Translations under genes and position numbers: made by a program | Source: DAOSVX01 sp964440405 | Lineage (GTDB): Bacteria; Bacillota_I; Bacilli_A; RF39; UBA660 | DNA length: 8,894 nt | NCBI GenBank assembly: GCA_964440405.1 | Contig: CAYTSB010000037.1 | Coordinates: 1-8,894, forward strand | Reading direction: 5' to 3' | Shown: piece after piece, positions 1 to 6,846 of the stretch | Layout: every line of letters begins with the position of its first letter | How positions within the stretch are numbered: the first letter of the stretch is position 1 | The notes under the pieces: generated by a model | Database searches by the model: none | What the model saw: only the letters and a program-made list of their open reading frames with translations | What the model was told of the DNA's origin: nothing

Positions 1-12
1 AAGTATTTATTG

Positions 13-18
13 TATAAT
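13..18 (+). promoter_or_regulatory. -10 box of probable ftsA promoter (partial)
   Basis: A perfect TATAAT lies 29 nt upstream of the ftsA ATG, which would give a leader of about 23 nt carrying the ribosome binding site AGGATGG (34-40, 7 nt before the ATG). The matching -35 box would fall before base 1, so it cannot be inspected. In such AT-rich DNA a lone TATAAT is only moderate evidence, but its distance from the start is right. Confidence 0.5.
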
Positions 19-47
19 AACTTTAACGAATATAGGATGGTTTTAAT

Positions 48-1292
48 ATGAGAAAAGTAATGGCTAGTATTGACCTTGGCAGTGATACAATTAAATTATT
101 AGTTGCAGAACTTATTAAAGATAAGGTTCATGTTTTAACAATCAAAGATATTAAAACTAAATCAATTAAAGATGGTCTAATAACAAGTGAAGAGGGTTTG
201 ATTGAAGAATTAAAGAATTTGTTTAAGCAAACCGAAGAAACTCTAGGATTAAAAATCCACAAAGTATTAGTTAATGTTAATCCAATTGACAGTGAATTTT
301 CTCTTGGTGAAGGAGTAACAACTATTACTAATTCTGAAAAGGTAGTTGGGGGAGCGGATATTGTAAGAGTTCTTCAAGCATCAGTTTATAATAAAATTCC
401 AAATAATATGGAACTGGCAACAATTCTACCTATAAGTTTTATTGCTGATGATAATAAAGAATTTAAAAATCCAAGGAAAATTACTGCGAGTAAGCTAAAA
501 GTAAAAACAATTATAATTACTGTTTCTAAAAAGAATATCTATCAAATCTTAAGTTGTTTTGAAAAATTAGGAATTGAAGTAACTGACTTAATAGTTAGTC
601 CAATTGGCGACTACTATACTTATAAAACAGAAGAAACTGATAATAGTATTGGTGCAATTATTAATTTGGGTGAAGATACAACAACGGTATCAGTTTTTAA
701 TAAAGGGATTCTTACTAATAGTGAAACAATTAATTTAGGAGCGAGTAATTTAGTTAGTGATATATCATTTATTTATAAAGTTAATAAGAAAGATGCTGTA
801 TTTTTAAAAAATAATTTAGCATTAGCTCATAAAAGATTAGCTGAGGTAGATGAAGTCGAAGAATTAGCTAATAAATTAGGTGAAACCATTAAAATTAACC
901 AGTTTGAATTAAGTGAAATTTGTATGAGTAGAATCTCTGAAATACTTAATTTAGCAAAAAAACAAATAAACCTCTTAACAAAAAAAGAAATTAGTTATAT
1001 AATTATTACAGGAGGCTTATCTGAGTTACCAGATTTTTCTATTTTAGTGGAAGAGACTTTTAGTAAAAATGTTTTAATTGGTAAAATTGATGAACTCGGT
1101 ATTAGAAACAATAGATATAGTGTTGTGTTGGGAATGATTAAGTACTTTAATGAAAAATTAAAACTAAGAGACAAATCATATTCAATATTTGACACCGAGG
1201 AACAAGGAGAATTAGGAGAAGCAAACAAACGAATTAGTGTTAACAATGATAGTTTAATGGGAAAAATATTTGGATATTTTTTTGATAATTGA
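48..1292 (+). CDS. ftsA: Cell division protein FtsA (actin-like ATPase)
   Basis: FtsA is the actin-fold protein that tethers FtsZ filaments to the inner face of the membrane and recruits later division proteins. The 414-residue length is normal. Visible motifs are the phosphate-1 loop (ASIDLGSDTIKLLVAE, about 6-21), a variable middle matching the 1C/SHS2 region (about 85-170), the phosphate-2 loop (INLGEDTTTVSVF, about 205-217) and the adenosine loop (IIITGGLSELPDF, 318-330). The last residues (SLMGKIFGYFFDN, 402-414) form an amphipathic segment typical of the FtsA membrane-targeting helix, after a polar linker. The ATG at 48 has AGGATGG 7 nt upstream. The TGA stop at 1290-1292 overlaps the ftsZ ribosome binding site, so the two genes are probably co-transcribed and translationally coupled. 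The downstream ftsZ confirms the identity over other actin-like relatives such as PilM. Confidence 0.95.
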   Translation: MRKVMASIDLGSDTIKLLVAELIKDKVHVLTIKDIKTKSIKDGLITSEEGLIEELKNLFKQTEETLGLKIHKVLVNVNPIDSEFSLGEGVTTITNSEKVVGGADIVRVLQASVYNKIPNNMELATILPISFIADDNKEFKNPRKITASKLKVKTIIITVSKKNIYQILSCFEKLGIEVTDLIVSPIGDYYTYKTEETDNSIGAIINLGEDTTTVSVFNKGILTNSETINLGASNLVSDISFIYKVNKKDAVFLKNNLALAHKRLAEVDEVEELANKLGETIKINQFELSEICMSRISEILNLAKKQINLLTKKEISYIIITGGLSELPDFSILVEETFSKNVLIGKIDELGIRNNRYSVVLGMIKYFNEKLKLRDKSYSIFDTEEQGELGEANKRISVNNDSLMGKIFGYFFDN

Positions 1293-1303
1293 GGAGAGTG
1301 TAT

Positions 1304-2359
1304 ATGATTGGGTTAGAAATGGATCAAATTGCTAAAATAAAAGTTATTGGAGTTGGCGGTGGTGGCTGTAATGCTGTTAATCGAATGATTGAATCAGGAG
1401 TAAGAGGCGTTGAATTTATCGTTGCCAACACTGACTTACAGGTACTAAATGCCAGTAAGGCAGAAATTAAGTTGCAAATTGGAGCAACTGTTACTGATGG
1501 CTTGGGAGCAGGAGCAAATCCAGAGGTTGGCAGAGAAGCTGCGATGGAATCTCGTGGTGAGATTGAAAATGCTTTAAAAGGTGCTGATATGGTTTTTGTT
1601 ACCTGTGGTTTAGGTGGCGGAACCGGAACTGGAGCTGGACCGATAATTGCTGAAATTGCTCAGAGTTTAGGAGCTTTAACTGTTGGTATAGTTACAAAAC
1701 CGTTTAGATTTGAAGGTAAAAAAAGAACAGAACAGGCTTTGGTTGGTTTAGAAGAACTAAGAAAACATGTTGATACTTTAATTGTTATTCCTAATGATCG
1801 TTTAAGAGAAATAATTGATAAATCAACGCCAATGCTTGATGCCTTTAGAGAAGTAGATAATGTTTTACTTCGTGGAGTTCGTTCAATTAGTGACCTTATC
1901 GCTGTTTCTGGTCTTGTTAACTTGGACTTTGCCGATGTTAAAACAGTTATGGAGAAAAAAGGTGACGCTTTAATTGGTATTGGAGTTGGAGTTGGCGAAA
2001 ATAGAGCTATTGAAGCAGCTAAACAGGCGGTATCAAGCCCACTTCTTGAAACATCAATTGAAGGAGCAACTAATGCAATAATTAATATTACTGGTGGTAA
2101 TTCATTAGGATTATTTGAAGCAGAAGATGCTGCTGAAACAGTTAGACTTGCTGCTAATACTGATATTAATATTATCTTTGGAGCAGTTATTAATGAAAAT
2201 TTAAATGATGAAGTTATTGTTACAGTTATTGCTACTGGATTTGACAATGAAGAGATCGATATTAATGAACAATTACCAAGAAGTGAGTTAAAAGAAGAAG
2301 ATGAATATGAAAACGAACTAGATATTCCACCATTTTTTAGAAATAGAGAAGATATTTAA
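1304..2359 (+). CDS. ftsZ: Cell division protein FtsZ (tubulin-like GTPase)
   Basis: FtsZ polymerises with GTP into the cytokinetic Z-ring. From the ATG at 1304 it is 351 residues. The order is the N-terminal nucleotide loop (VIGVGGGGCNAVNRM, 14-28), the tubulin signature GGGTGTG (104-110), the T7 synergy loop (NLDFADVKTVM, 206-216) whose acidic residues complete the GTPase site of the neighbouring subunit, and the C-terminal domain to about 312. A short acidic linker follows, then a conserved tail peptide (LDIPPFFRNRE, 339-349) that binds partners such as FtsA. I chose the ATG at 1304 because GAGGAG (1291-1296) sits 7 nt upstream. An in-frame TTG at 1289 extends the frame by five codons but lacks such a site and would overlap the ftsA stop. 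The ATG at 1319 is a less likely alternative. The gene ends just before a strong intrinsic terminator. Confidence 0.98.
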   Translation: MIGLEMDQIAKIKVIGVGGGGCNAVNRMIESGVRGVEFIVANTDLQVLNASKAEIKLQIGATVTDGLGAGANPEVGREAAMESRGEIENALKGADMVFVTCGLGGGTGTGAGPIIAEIAQSLGALTVGIVTKPFRFEGKKRTEQALVGLEELRKHVDTLIVIPNDRLREIIDKSTPMLDAFREVDNVLLRGVRSISDLIAVSGLVNLDFADVKTVMEKKGDALIGIGVGVGENRAIEAAKQAVSSPLLETSIEGATNAIINITGGNSLGLFEAEDAAETVRLAANTDINIIFGAVINENLNDEVIVTVIATGFDNEEIDINEQLPRSELKEEDEYENELDIPPFFRNREDI

Positions 2360-2364
2360 TATAA

Positions 2365-2398
2365 TTCGACACAATAGTTTGTGTCTTTTTTTTATAAT
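2365..2398 (+). promoter_or_regulatory. Candidate Spo0A-type promoter of spoIIGA-sigE
   Basis: TTCGACA at 2365-2371 is the exact reverse complement of the Spo0A-box core TGTCGAA. A perfect TATAAT lies at 2393-2398, 21 bases further on, and no good -35 hexamer sits 17 bases upstream of it. In Bacillus subtilis the spoIIG operon has a promoter with poor -35 spacing that is activated by phosphorylated Spo0A bound next to the -35 region. Here the box would cover about -40 to -34 relative to a start near 2405. The site shares bases with the ftsZ terminator stem. That the site functions is inference; the box and its spacing are directly visible. Confidence 0.5.
2368..2393 (+). terminator. Intrinsic terminator of the ftsA-ftsZ operon
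   Basis: GACACAA (2368-2374) pairs perfectly with TTGTGTC (2379-2385) around a four-base loop. Eight consecutive T residues (2386-2393) follow directly. It starts 9 nt after the ftsZ stop, so it should end the division transcript and leave spoIIGA dependent on its own promoter. Confidence 0.9.
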
Positions 2399-2414
2399 TA
2401 AACTATGGTGAGAT

Positions 2415-3209
2415 ATGACTGTCTATTTAGATTTAATTTTATTAATTAATTTTGGTTTTGATTTACTGCTTTTATTAGTAGTTGATATTGTTTTGAAAAG
2501 ACATACGAGATTTATAAGATTACTTCTAGGTAGCCTTTTTGGGAGTTTAACTATCTTTTTTCTTTTTCTGCCTCTTAATAGTTTTACTTTGTTTTTATTA
2601 AAAATTATTACCAGTATTATTATGATTATAATCAGCTTTTCTTATCAGAATCTTAAATATACTTTAAAAAACCTATTGTTTTTATATACAACCAGTATTC
2701 TTCTAGGAGGTTTTCTTTATTATCTTAATGTTACTTTCAGTTATAAACAGGATGGTTTAATCTTTTTTTATGAAGGACTAAGTATTAATTATATATTTTT
2801 ATTAATATTTTCACCGATAATTTTATATATTTATATTAAAGAAACAAAATCATTAAAAAATAATTATCATTATTACCATAATGTTAAAATAATTTTAAGT
2901 AATGGCTATGAAATTAATACCAGAGCTTATTTAGATACTGGAAATAAATTAATTGATCCAGTTAGTTTAAAGCCAATTATTATGATTGAAGAATCATTAG
3001 TGCCTCCTAATTTAATTGAAAATATTATTTATGTTCCTTATAAATCATTAAACTATGAAGGGTTATTAAACTGTATTAAAGTTAAAAAAATTACTGTCGA
3101 AAATATGGGCAGTAAAAATAATGTTATTCTGGGAATATCCAAGACTAAATTTAATATTGATGGCATTCATGTTTTACTAAATAACAAGATAATGGAGGAA
3201 TTAAAATGA
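2415..3209 (+). CDS. spoIIGA: Sporulation sigma-E processing peptidase SpoIIGA
   Basis: SpoIIGA is the mother-cell membrane protease that converts pro-sigma-E to active sigma-E after receiving the SpoIIR signal from the forespore. The 264-residue protein begins MTVYLDLILL, like the family, and its first 140 or so residues form about five hydrophobic membrane segments. The soluble C-terminal half contains the aspartic-protease motif LDTGN (173-177) followed by LIDP (179-182), the family's catalytic signature with D174 as the expected catalytic residue. The usual length is about 300, so this is a compact version. The ATG at 2415 has a weak, close ribosome binding site (GGTGAG, 2407-2412). The stop overlaps the sigE start as ATGA, which fits coupled synthesis of protease and substrate. 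Identification rests on the DTGN motif, the topology and the neighbouring sigE. Confidence 0.92.
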   Translation: MTVYLDLILLINFGFDLLLLLVVDIVLKRHTRFIRLLLGSLFGSLTIFFLFLPLNSFTLFLLKIITSIIMIIISFSYQNLKYTLKNLLFLYTTSILLGGFLYYLNVTFSYKQDGLIFFYEGLSINYIFLLIFSPIILYIYIKETKSLKNNYHYYHNVKIILSNGYEINTRAYLDTGNKLIDPVSLKPIIMIEESLVPPNLIENIIYVPYKSLNYEGLLNCIKVKKITVENMGSKNNVILGISKTKFNIDGIHVLLNNKIMEELK

Positions 3210-3898
3210 TTAAGTTAATTAAAAAATTGGTAAGGGAATTATTAAAAAACTATAATGAATTGTTTTTTGTTGGCAGTACTGATATTCTGCCACCGCCACT
3301 TGCTAAAGATGATGAATTAAAATATCTTATCATGGCTCAAAAGGGAGATGAACACGCTCGTAATATTTTAATTGAACATAATTTGCGACTTGTTGTCTTT
3401 CTGGCTAAAAAATATGACAATACCGGCTATGATATTGAAGATTTAGTCAGCATTGGTTCTATCGGTCTGATTAAAGGAATTAATACCTATAAAATTGATA
3501 AGAACATTAAATTAGCTACTTATGCTTCAAGATGTATTGCCAATGAAATTTTAATGTTTTTAAGAAAGAATAAAAAAAGAAAAAGTGAAATTAGTTTTGA
3601 GGATGCTCTTAATTATGATGCTGAAGGTAATGAACTTCATTTAGAAGACATTCTGGGTACAGAAGAAGATATTGTTACTAAAGAATTTGAAAGTAAAATG
3701 GATCAGGCTTTGCTGCAAAGTGAAATCAGTAATTTAGACTCCAGAGAGGAACAAATTATGACTTTACGCTATGGTTTAAATAATACTAAGGAATATACTC
3801 AAAAAGAAGTAGCAGAAATGTTGGGAATCAGTCAATCATATATTTCTAGAATTGAAAAAAAGGTCATTAGAAAATTAAAACAGGCATTAAAAGTTTGA
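3206..3898 (+). CDS. sigE: RNA polymerase sporulation sigma factor sigma-E (pro-form)
   Basis: This is a sigma-70 family factor for the mother-cell programme of sporulation, 230 residues long. The N-terminal pro-sequence is basic and amphipathic (MIKLIKKLVRELLKNYNELF, 1-20). By comparison with B. subtilis (…VY|YIGG…) it should be cut between F20 and F21, ahead of FVGSTDILPPPL. Region 2 includes NLRLVVFLAKKYDNTG (59-74), DIEDLVSIGSIGLIKGI (76-92) and LATYASRCIANEILMFLR (103-120). Region 4 ends in a helix-turn-helix (TQKEVAEMLGISQSYISRIE, 198-217). The ATG has GGAGG at 3194-3198, 7 nt upstream, inside spoIIGA, and overlaps the spoIIGA stop by 4 nt. Sigma-K is similar, but the spoIIGA partner settles the call. 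The pro-sequence is about 20 residues against 27 in B. subtilis. No sigG follows. Confidence 0.93.
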   Translation: MIKLIKKLVRELLKNYNELFFVGSTDILPPPLAKDDELKYLIMAQKGDEHARNILIEHNLRLVVFLAKKYDNTGYDIEDLVSIGSIGLIKGINTYKIDKNIKLATYASRCIANEILMFLRKNKKRKSEISFEDALNYDAEGNELHLEDILGTEEDIVTKEFESKMDQALLQSEISNLDSREEQIMTLRYGLNNTKEYTQKEVAEMLGISQSYISRIEKKVIRKLKQALKV

Positions 3899-3899
3899 C

Positions 3900-3928
3900 T
3901 TGCTAAACTAGCTTTCTAATTATATAAT
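3900..3928 (+). promoter_or_regulatory. Sigma-A type promoter for the membrane protein gene at 3950
   Basis: TTGCTA (3900-3905) and TATAAT (3923-3928) are separated by exactly 17 bases. The predicted start near 3935 gives a leader of about 15 nt. The -10 lies inside a 12-base palindrome, AATTATATAATT (3918-3929), probably a by-product of AT-rich sequence. The -35 begins two bases after the sigE stop codon. Confidence 0.6.
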
Positions 3929-3949
3929 TTAACTAGAGAGTAGGGTTAT

Positions 3950-4747
3950 ATGAAAAAGAAATCTAAAATTATTATCTTAATTTTAATAGGATTATTAATT
4001 TCAATATTAAGTATCTACATAATAGATATCTATCGTTTTAACAATAATCAAAAACCTTTAATAACTTTAGGAATAACAATAAAAGATTATAACGATGGCA
4101 GTGTAACTGAATATAATAGTATCGGTTATAAATTTGTGGAATATGATAGAGAATGGATAAAAGGCTATAAAAAAGAATTTATTTACGGTAAACAAAAAAA
4201 CTTGCTGACCGAACAATTTGAAATTAGCGTTAATAATTATACTCCTTGTAATAATGATTTGACTTTTTATGTCCAGAGTTATCGTTCTTATTATTTAAGT
4301 TGTATTAATAATATTACAGTTAGTTTTAGAAATGGAGTAAATAAGGAATTGAAAGATGCCTTCCAAGAAGGAATGATTACTATTTACGATATTATTAATA
4401 AGACAAGTGATAAAACCGATTATTTAAATAATGATGAAACAGTTTATACTTTTAAAAACTATAAAATTTTAATCTGCAATAATAGAATTATCTTTGGTGA
4501 TTTAAATTTAAATATTACTGAAGATTTATGTAATACTTATTTAACTGGAACCATTAATAAAATAAATAACAAAACCATTACTTTAACTTTAGATGAAGAG
4601 TATTCAAATATTGGGGATATTATTACTTTTAACACTGATAATACCTACCAGGTGGGAGATAAATTAAAAGTATACTATACTGGCGAGATATTAGAAATTT
4701 ATCCACCAATTATTAAAGATGTTATTAAAATAGAAGTTATAAAATAA
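3950..4747 (+). CDS. Uncharacterised membrane-anchored extracytoplasmic protein
   Basis: I do not recognise a named family. The 265-residue product starts with a basic N-terminus and one hydrophobic segment (about 7-27, IIILILIGLLISILSIYIID), so it is probably an N-in signal anchor with the rest outside the cytoplasm. Residues 38-65 contain a DYNDGSVTEYNSIGYKFVEY stretch. From memory this resembles small Clostridium and Bacilli membrane proteins with a DGG-EY-GLGYK pattern. The C-terminal 65 residues (GTINKINNKTITLTL … YQVGDKLKVYYTGEILEIYPP) look like a small beta-barrel of the YobA/DUF3221 kind. Four cysteines occur as two pairs, C100/C118 and C176/C194, each 18 apart, which could be disulfides. 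It has its own promoter and a modest AGGG site 4 nt before the ATG. Its position after sigE could hint at a sporulation role, but nothing in the sequence demonstrates one. Confidence 0.8.
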   Translation: MKKKSKIIILILIGLLISILSIYIIDIYRFNNNQKPLITLGITIKDYNDGSVTEYNSIGYKFVEYDREWIKGYKKEFIYGKQKNLLTEQFEISVNNYTPCNNDLTFYVQSYRSYYLSCINNITVSFRNGVNKELKDAFQEGMITIYDIINKTSDKTDYLNNDETVYTFKNYKILICNNRIIFGDLNLNITEDLCNTYLTGTINKINNKTITLTLDEEYSNIGDIITFNTDNTYQVGDKLKVYYTGEILEIYPPIIKDVIKIEVIK

Positions 4748-5756
4748 CATAATGGTTACTGGCTTTAATTAAGCGATTCATGATGGCAATACCCAGGCCA
4801 TCTTTTTTAACGCCTTCAATAATAATTAAATCAGGTTTTAAGGTATCAGCACTTCTTAAACTGCTAAAAACATTATGACTTATTTCATCTAGGTTATTAA
4901 TACTTCCCAAACTAATAAAAGATTGACTTTTAATAAAATTTTGATGTTCCTTAAATCCAATAACTACCGTATTGGGAATAATATTTTGATTAACAAGATT
5001 AATCATTTCTTGCTCGTTTTCTTTATAAATAAGCAGCGTTTTAGCCTGTGGGGCATAGTGCTTATACTTAAGACCCGGACTTTCAGGGATATCGTTTATT
5101 AATTCATTAATATTTTTACTATATTCACATTTACCAACTACTTTAATAATATCTTCTCTAGTAATCTTGCCTGGTCTTAAAATAGTAGGGATATCATCAA
5201 TGACTTTAACAACGGTTGATTCTAAACCGATTAAAGCCTCACCACCATCAATAAATAAATTAACAGTATCTTTAAATTCATTTTTAATATCACTTATTTT
5301 AGTACCACTGGGTTTAGTTGAAACATTAGCGCTAGGAGCTGCTAAAGGAGTATTAGAGTAACTGATAATATCATAGGCAATTTTATGATCAGGCATTCTA
5401 ATTCCCACACTATCTAAGCCAGCTGTTACTTCATTAGGAATAATATCTTTTTTAGGCAGGATTAAAGTAAATGGTCCGGGCATAAAATTGGCTATTAACT
5501 TTTTTTCAATATTATCTATCTTTTTAACACATCTTAAAATCATTTCATAATTACTAACATGAACTATTAAAGGATTATCCATAGCTCTTTTTTTAGCTTT
5601 AAATATCTTTTTAACCGCCTCGCTGCTAAAAGCATTAGCTCCAATACCATAAACTGTTTCTGTTGGAAAAATAATAAGGTCATTATTCACAATATTATTT
5701 TTAATCAGTTCCAATTCTTCTTTATTTAAATTATTTTTAGCATTAATTATTTTCAT
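4737..5756 (-). CDS. tsaC: Threonylcarbamoyl-AMP synthase, Sua5 type
   Basis: This enzyme makes threonylcarbamoyl-AMP from threonine, bicarbonate and ATP, the first step of the t6A modification at position 37 of ANN-decoding tRNAs. The YrdC/Sua5 domain covers about residues 10-200. It has PTETVYGIGA (31-40), KKRAMDNPL (55-63), FMPGPFTLIL (91-100), VGIRMPDH (117-124), PLAAPSANVS (137-146) and RPGKIT (194-199). The linker SPGLKYKHYAP (226-236) leads into a C-terminal Sua5 domain ending with DGLGIAIMNRL (319-329). At 339 residues it is the long two-domain form (B. subtilis YwlC) and not the short TsaC. The start lies 2 nt after the RhuM-gene stop, and its ribosome binding site (AAGG) is inside that gene's last codons, so it is co-transcribed and coupled. 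The 3' end overlaps the convergent gene at 3950-4747 by 11 nt. Confidence 0.95.
   Translation of the reverse strand: MKIINAKNNLNKEELELIKNNIVNNDLIIFPTETVYGIGANAFSSEAVKKIFKAKKRAMDNPLIVHVSNYEMILRCVKKIDNIEKKLIANFMPGPFTLILPKKDIIPNEVTAGLDSVGIRMPDHKIAYDIISYSNTPLAAPSANVSTKPSGTKISDIKNEFKDTVNLFIDGGEALIGLESTVVKVIDDIPTILRPGKITREDIIKVVGKCEYSKNINELINDIPESPGLKYKHYAPQAKTLLIYKENEQEMINLVNQNIIPNTVVIGFKEHQNFIKSQSFISLGSINNLDEISHNVFSSLRSADTLKPDLIIIEGVKKDGLGIAIMNRLIKASNHYVIL
4782..4808 (+). terminator. Possible + strand terminator inside tsaC
   Basis: GATGGC (4782-4787) pairs with GCCATC (4797-4802) around a nine-base loop and is followed by six T residues (4803-4808). It lies 35 nt beyond the stop of the membrane protein gene, in the right orientation for it. 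The bases also encode the conserved KKDG and AIM residues of Sua5 on the other strand, so the hairpin may be a coincidence of coding. Confidence 0.45.
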
Positions 5757-5758
5757 CT

Positions 5759-6799
5759 TTACCTTGTTTCTATATTTTTAATATTAGCTATTAATTTATC
5801 AAAATCTGATTCATAAATTAAATCCTGAATAATCCGATATTTTTCAAATTCTAAGTAAGCATGCTTCTCAGCAATTTTGCTTGATATATTTCCAGCGTCT
5901 TTTAAAATATCCCGATCAGCAGCTTCTAAAAACATATTTAATCTTTTTGTCCAATCTTCCATAGTCATTGGCAATTGTCTAATTGCCATATCTTCGGCTA
6001 AATCAAGATAAGCAGAAACAATTCTTTCTAAAGAGGCTAGTTCATTATCAGTTAGATAGTTTTTAGCTATAACCACATCATATTTTTGAATTTTACCATC
6101 GGGTGCATCTTCCCAAGTAGTAAGACCCATATATTGTTTCTCCATATTTGCACGATTATAAATAACTTCAGCAGCTGTTTGGCCATGAATAGCAAAATGC
6201 ATTTTATTTTGGACTTTAGCAAAAAAATCTTGGGTTAATTTAGCAGTTTTATCATAATCAACACTTGTTGCATAAATATCAGTTATTTTTTGATAGAATT
6301 TACGCTCTGAAAGACGAATTTCTCTTATTTTTTGAAGTAATTTATCATAATACTTTTTAGTTAAAATAGAACCGTCATTTTTTAAACGATTATCATCTAT
6401 TGCCCAACCTTTAATTGTATAGTCTTTTGCTATTTGGTTAACCCATTTTCTAAACTGAATGGCACGATTAGAATTTACTTTAAAACCAATCGCAATTATC
6501 ATTTGTAAACTATAGTGTTTAACATAGCGATTAATTGTTCTTTTTCCTTCTTTTTGAACTATCCGGAAATTCCGGATAGTTCGATTTTCTTCTAATTCGC
6601 AATCATTTAAAATTGTGGTTATATGTTCATTTATAGTACGAATATCTACATCATAAAGAGTAGCTAACATTTTTTGAGTCAACCAGATATTTTCATCTTC
6701 ATAACGCATTTCAATATTTTCTTCATTACTGCCAGTTGCAGCAATGTAAGTTAAATACTCAGCAGTAGATGATCTTATTAATTTAGTTGCATTCAGCAT
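5759..6799 (-). CDS. RhuM-family protein (predicted DNA-binding, accessory)
   Basis: This matches the virulence RhuM family, first named from a Salmonella pathogenicity-island gene. The biochemical role is not established, and members are scattered across bacteria, often in mobile or defence-rich regions. From the ATG at 6799 it is 346 residues and looks full length. The N-terminal part has a helix-turn-helix-like segment (IWLTQKMLATLYDVDIRTINEHI, 38-60), then ENRTIRNFRIVQKEGKR (71-87) and HYSLQMIIAIGFKVNSNRAIQFRKWV (95-120). The C-terminal part has the family hallmarks HGQTAAEVIYNRAN (205-218), YMGLTTW (223-229), SIAKNYL-type VVIAKNYL (242-249), PMTMEDWTKRL (277-287) and EFEKYRIIQD (317-326). 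The ATG at 6805 is an alternative, but GGGTG (6807-6811 region) sits 7 nt from 6799 and almost touches 6805. It has its own promoter and is joined to tsaC by 2 nt. A perfect palindrome lies within codons 73-82. Confidence 0.9.
   Translation of the reverse strand: MLNATKLIRSSTAEYLTYIAATGSNEENIEMRYEDENIWLTQKMLATLYDVDIRTINEHITTILNDCELEENRTIRNFRIVQKEGKRTINRYVKHYSLQMIIAIGFKVNSNRAIQFRKWVNQIAKDYTIKGWAIDDNRLKNDGSILTKKYYDKLLQKIREIRLSERKFYQKITDIYATSVDYDKTAKLTQDFFAKVQNKMHFAIHGQTAAEVIYNRANMEKQYMGLTTWEDAPDGKIQKYDVVIAKNYLTDNELASLERIVSAYLDLAEDMAIRQLPMTMEDWTKRLNMFLEAADRDILKDAGNISSKIAEKHAYLEFEKYRIIQDLIYESDFDKLIANIKNIETR
6556..6582. repeat. Perfect 12-bp inverted repeat inside the RhuM gene
   Basis: The arm GAACTATCCGGA (6556-6567) is exactly repeated in inverse as TCCGGATAGTTC (6571-6582) around the three bases AAT. 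On the coding strand it spells the TIRNFRIV region directly after the helix-turn-helix. Two arginines use CGG, a codon otherwise avoided in this AT-rich window, which suggests selection at the DNA or RNA level. It has no T-run after it, so it is not a standard terminator. Confidence 0.9.
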
Positions 6800-6817
6800 A
6801 AACATTCACCCAATTAA

Positions 6818-6846
6818 ATTATATCAAAGCAGACCGACAAAGTAAA
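6818..6846 (-). promoter_or_regulatory. Promoter of the RhuM-tsaC operon
   Basis: On the minus strand TTTACT (6846-6841) and TATAAT (6823-6818) are 17 bases apart. TGA immediately before the -10 makes an extended -10 (TGATATAAT). The start would be near 6811, leaving a leader of only about 12 nt to the ATG at 6799, with GGGTG at its very 5' end. It lies entirely in the gap after the rlmD stop. Confidence 0.75.

Noticed and set aside
995..1246. Minus-strand open frame of 83 codons opposite ftsA
   Set aside because: It lies wholly within ftsA, has no ribosome binding site or recognisable domain, and is an antisense shadow.
1289..1303. TTG start giving FtsZ five extra residues
   Set aside because: The GAGGAG site is placed for the ATG at 1304, and the TTG would overlap the ftsA stop without a site of its own.
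1660..2247. Minus-strand open frame of 195 codons opposite ftsZ
   Set aside because: It is a low-complexity Ser/Ile/Thr-rich translation antisense to the strongly conserved ftsZ, which explains the length.
3902..3912. Small hairpin GCTA-AAC-TAGC after sigE as a terminator
   Set aside because: It has only four base pairs and no T-run. The region is better explained as a promoter.
5167..5361. Plus-strand open frame of 64 codons inside tsaC
   Set aside because: It is antisense to conserved Sua5 motifs and has no supporting start signal.
5759..6805. RhuM gene as part of a complete mobile element or defence island
   Set aside because: There is no integrase, transposase, attachment-site repeat or restriction gene nearby, and both neighbours are housekeeping genes.
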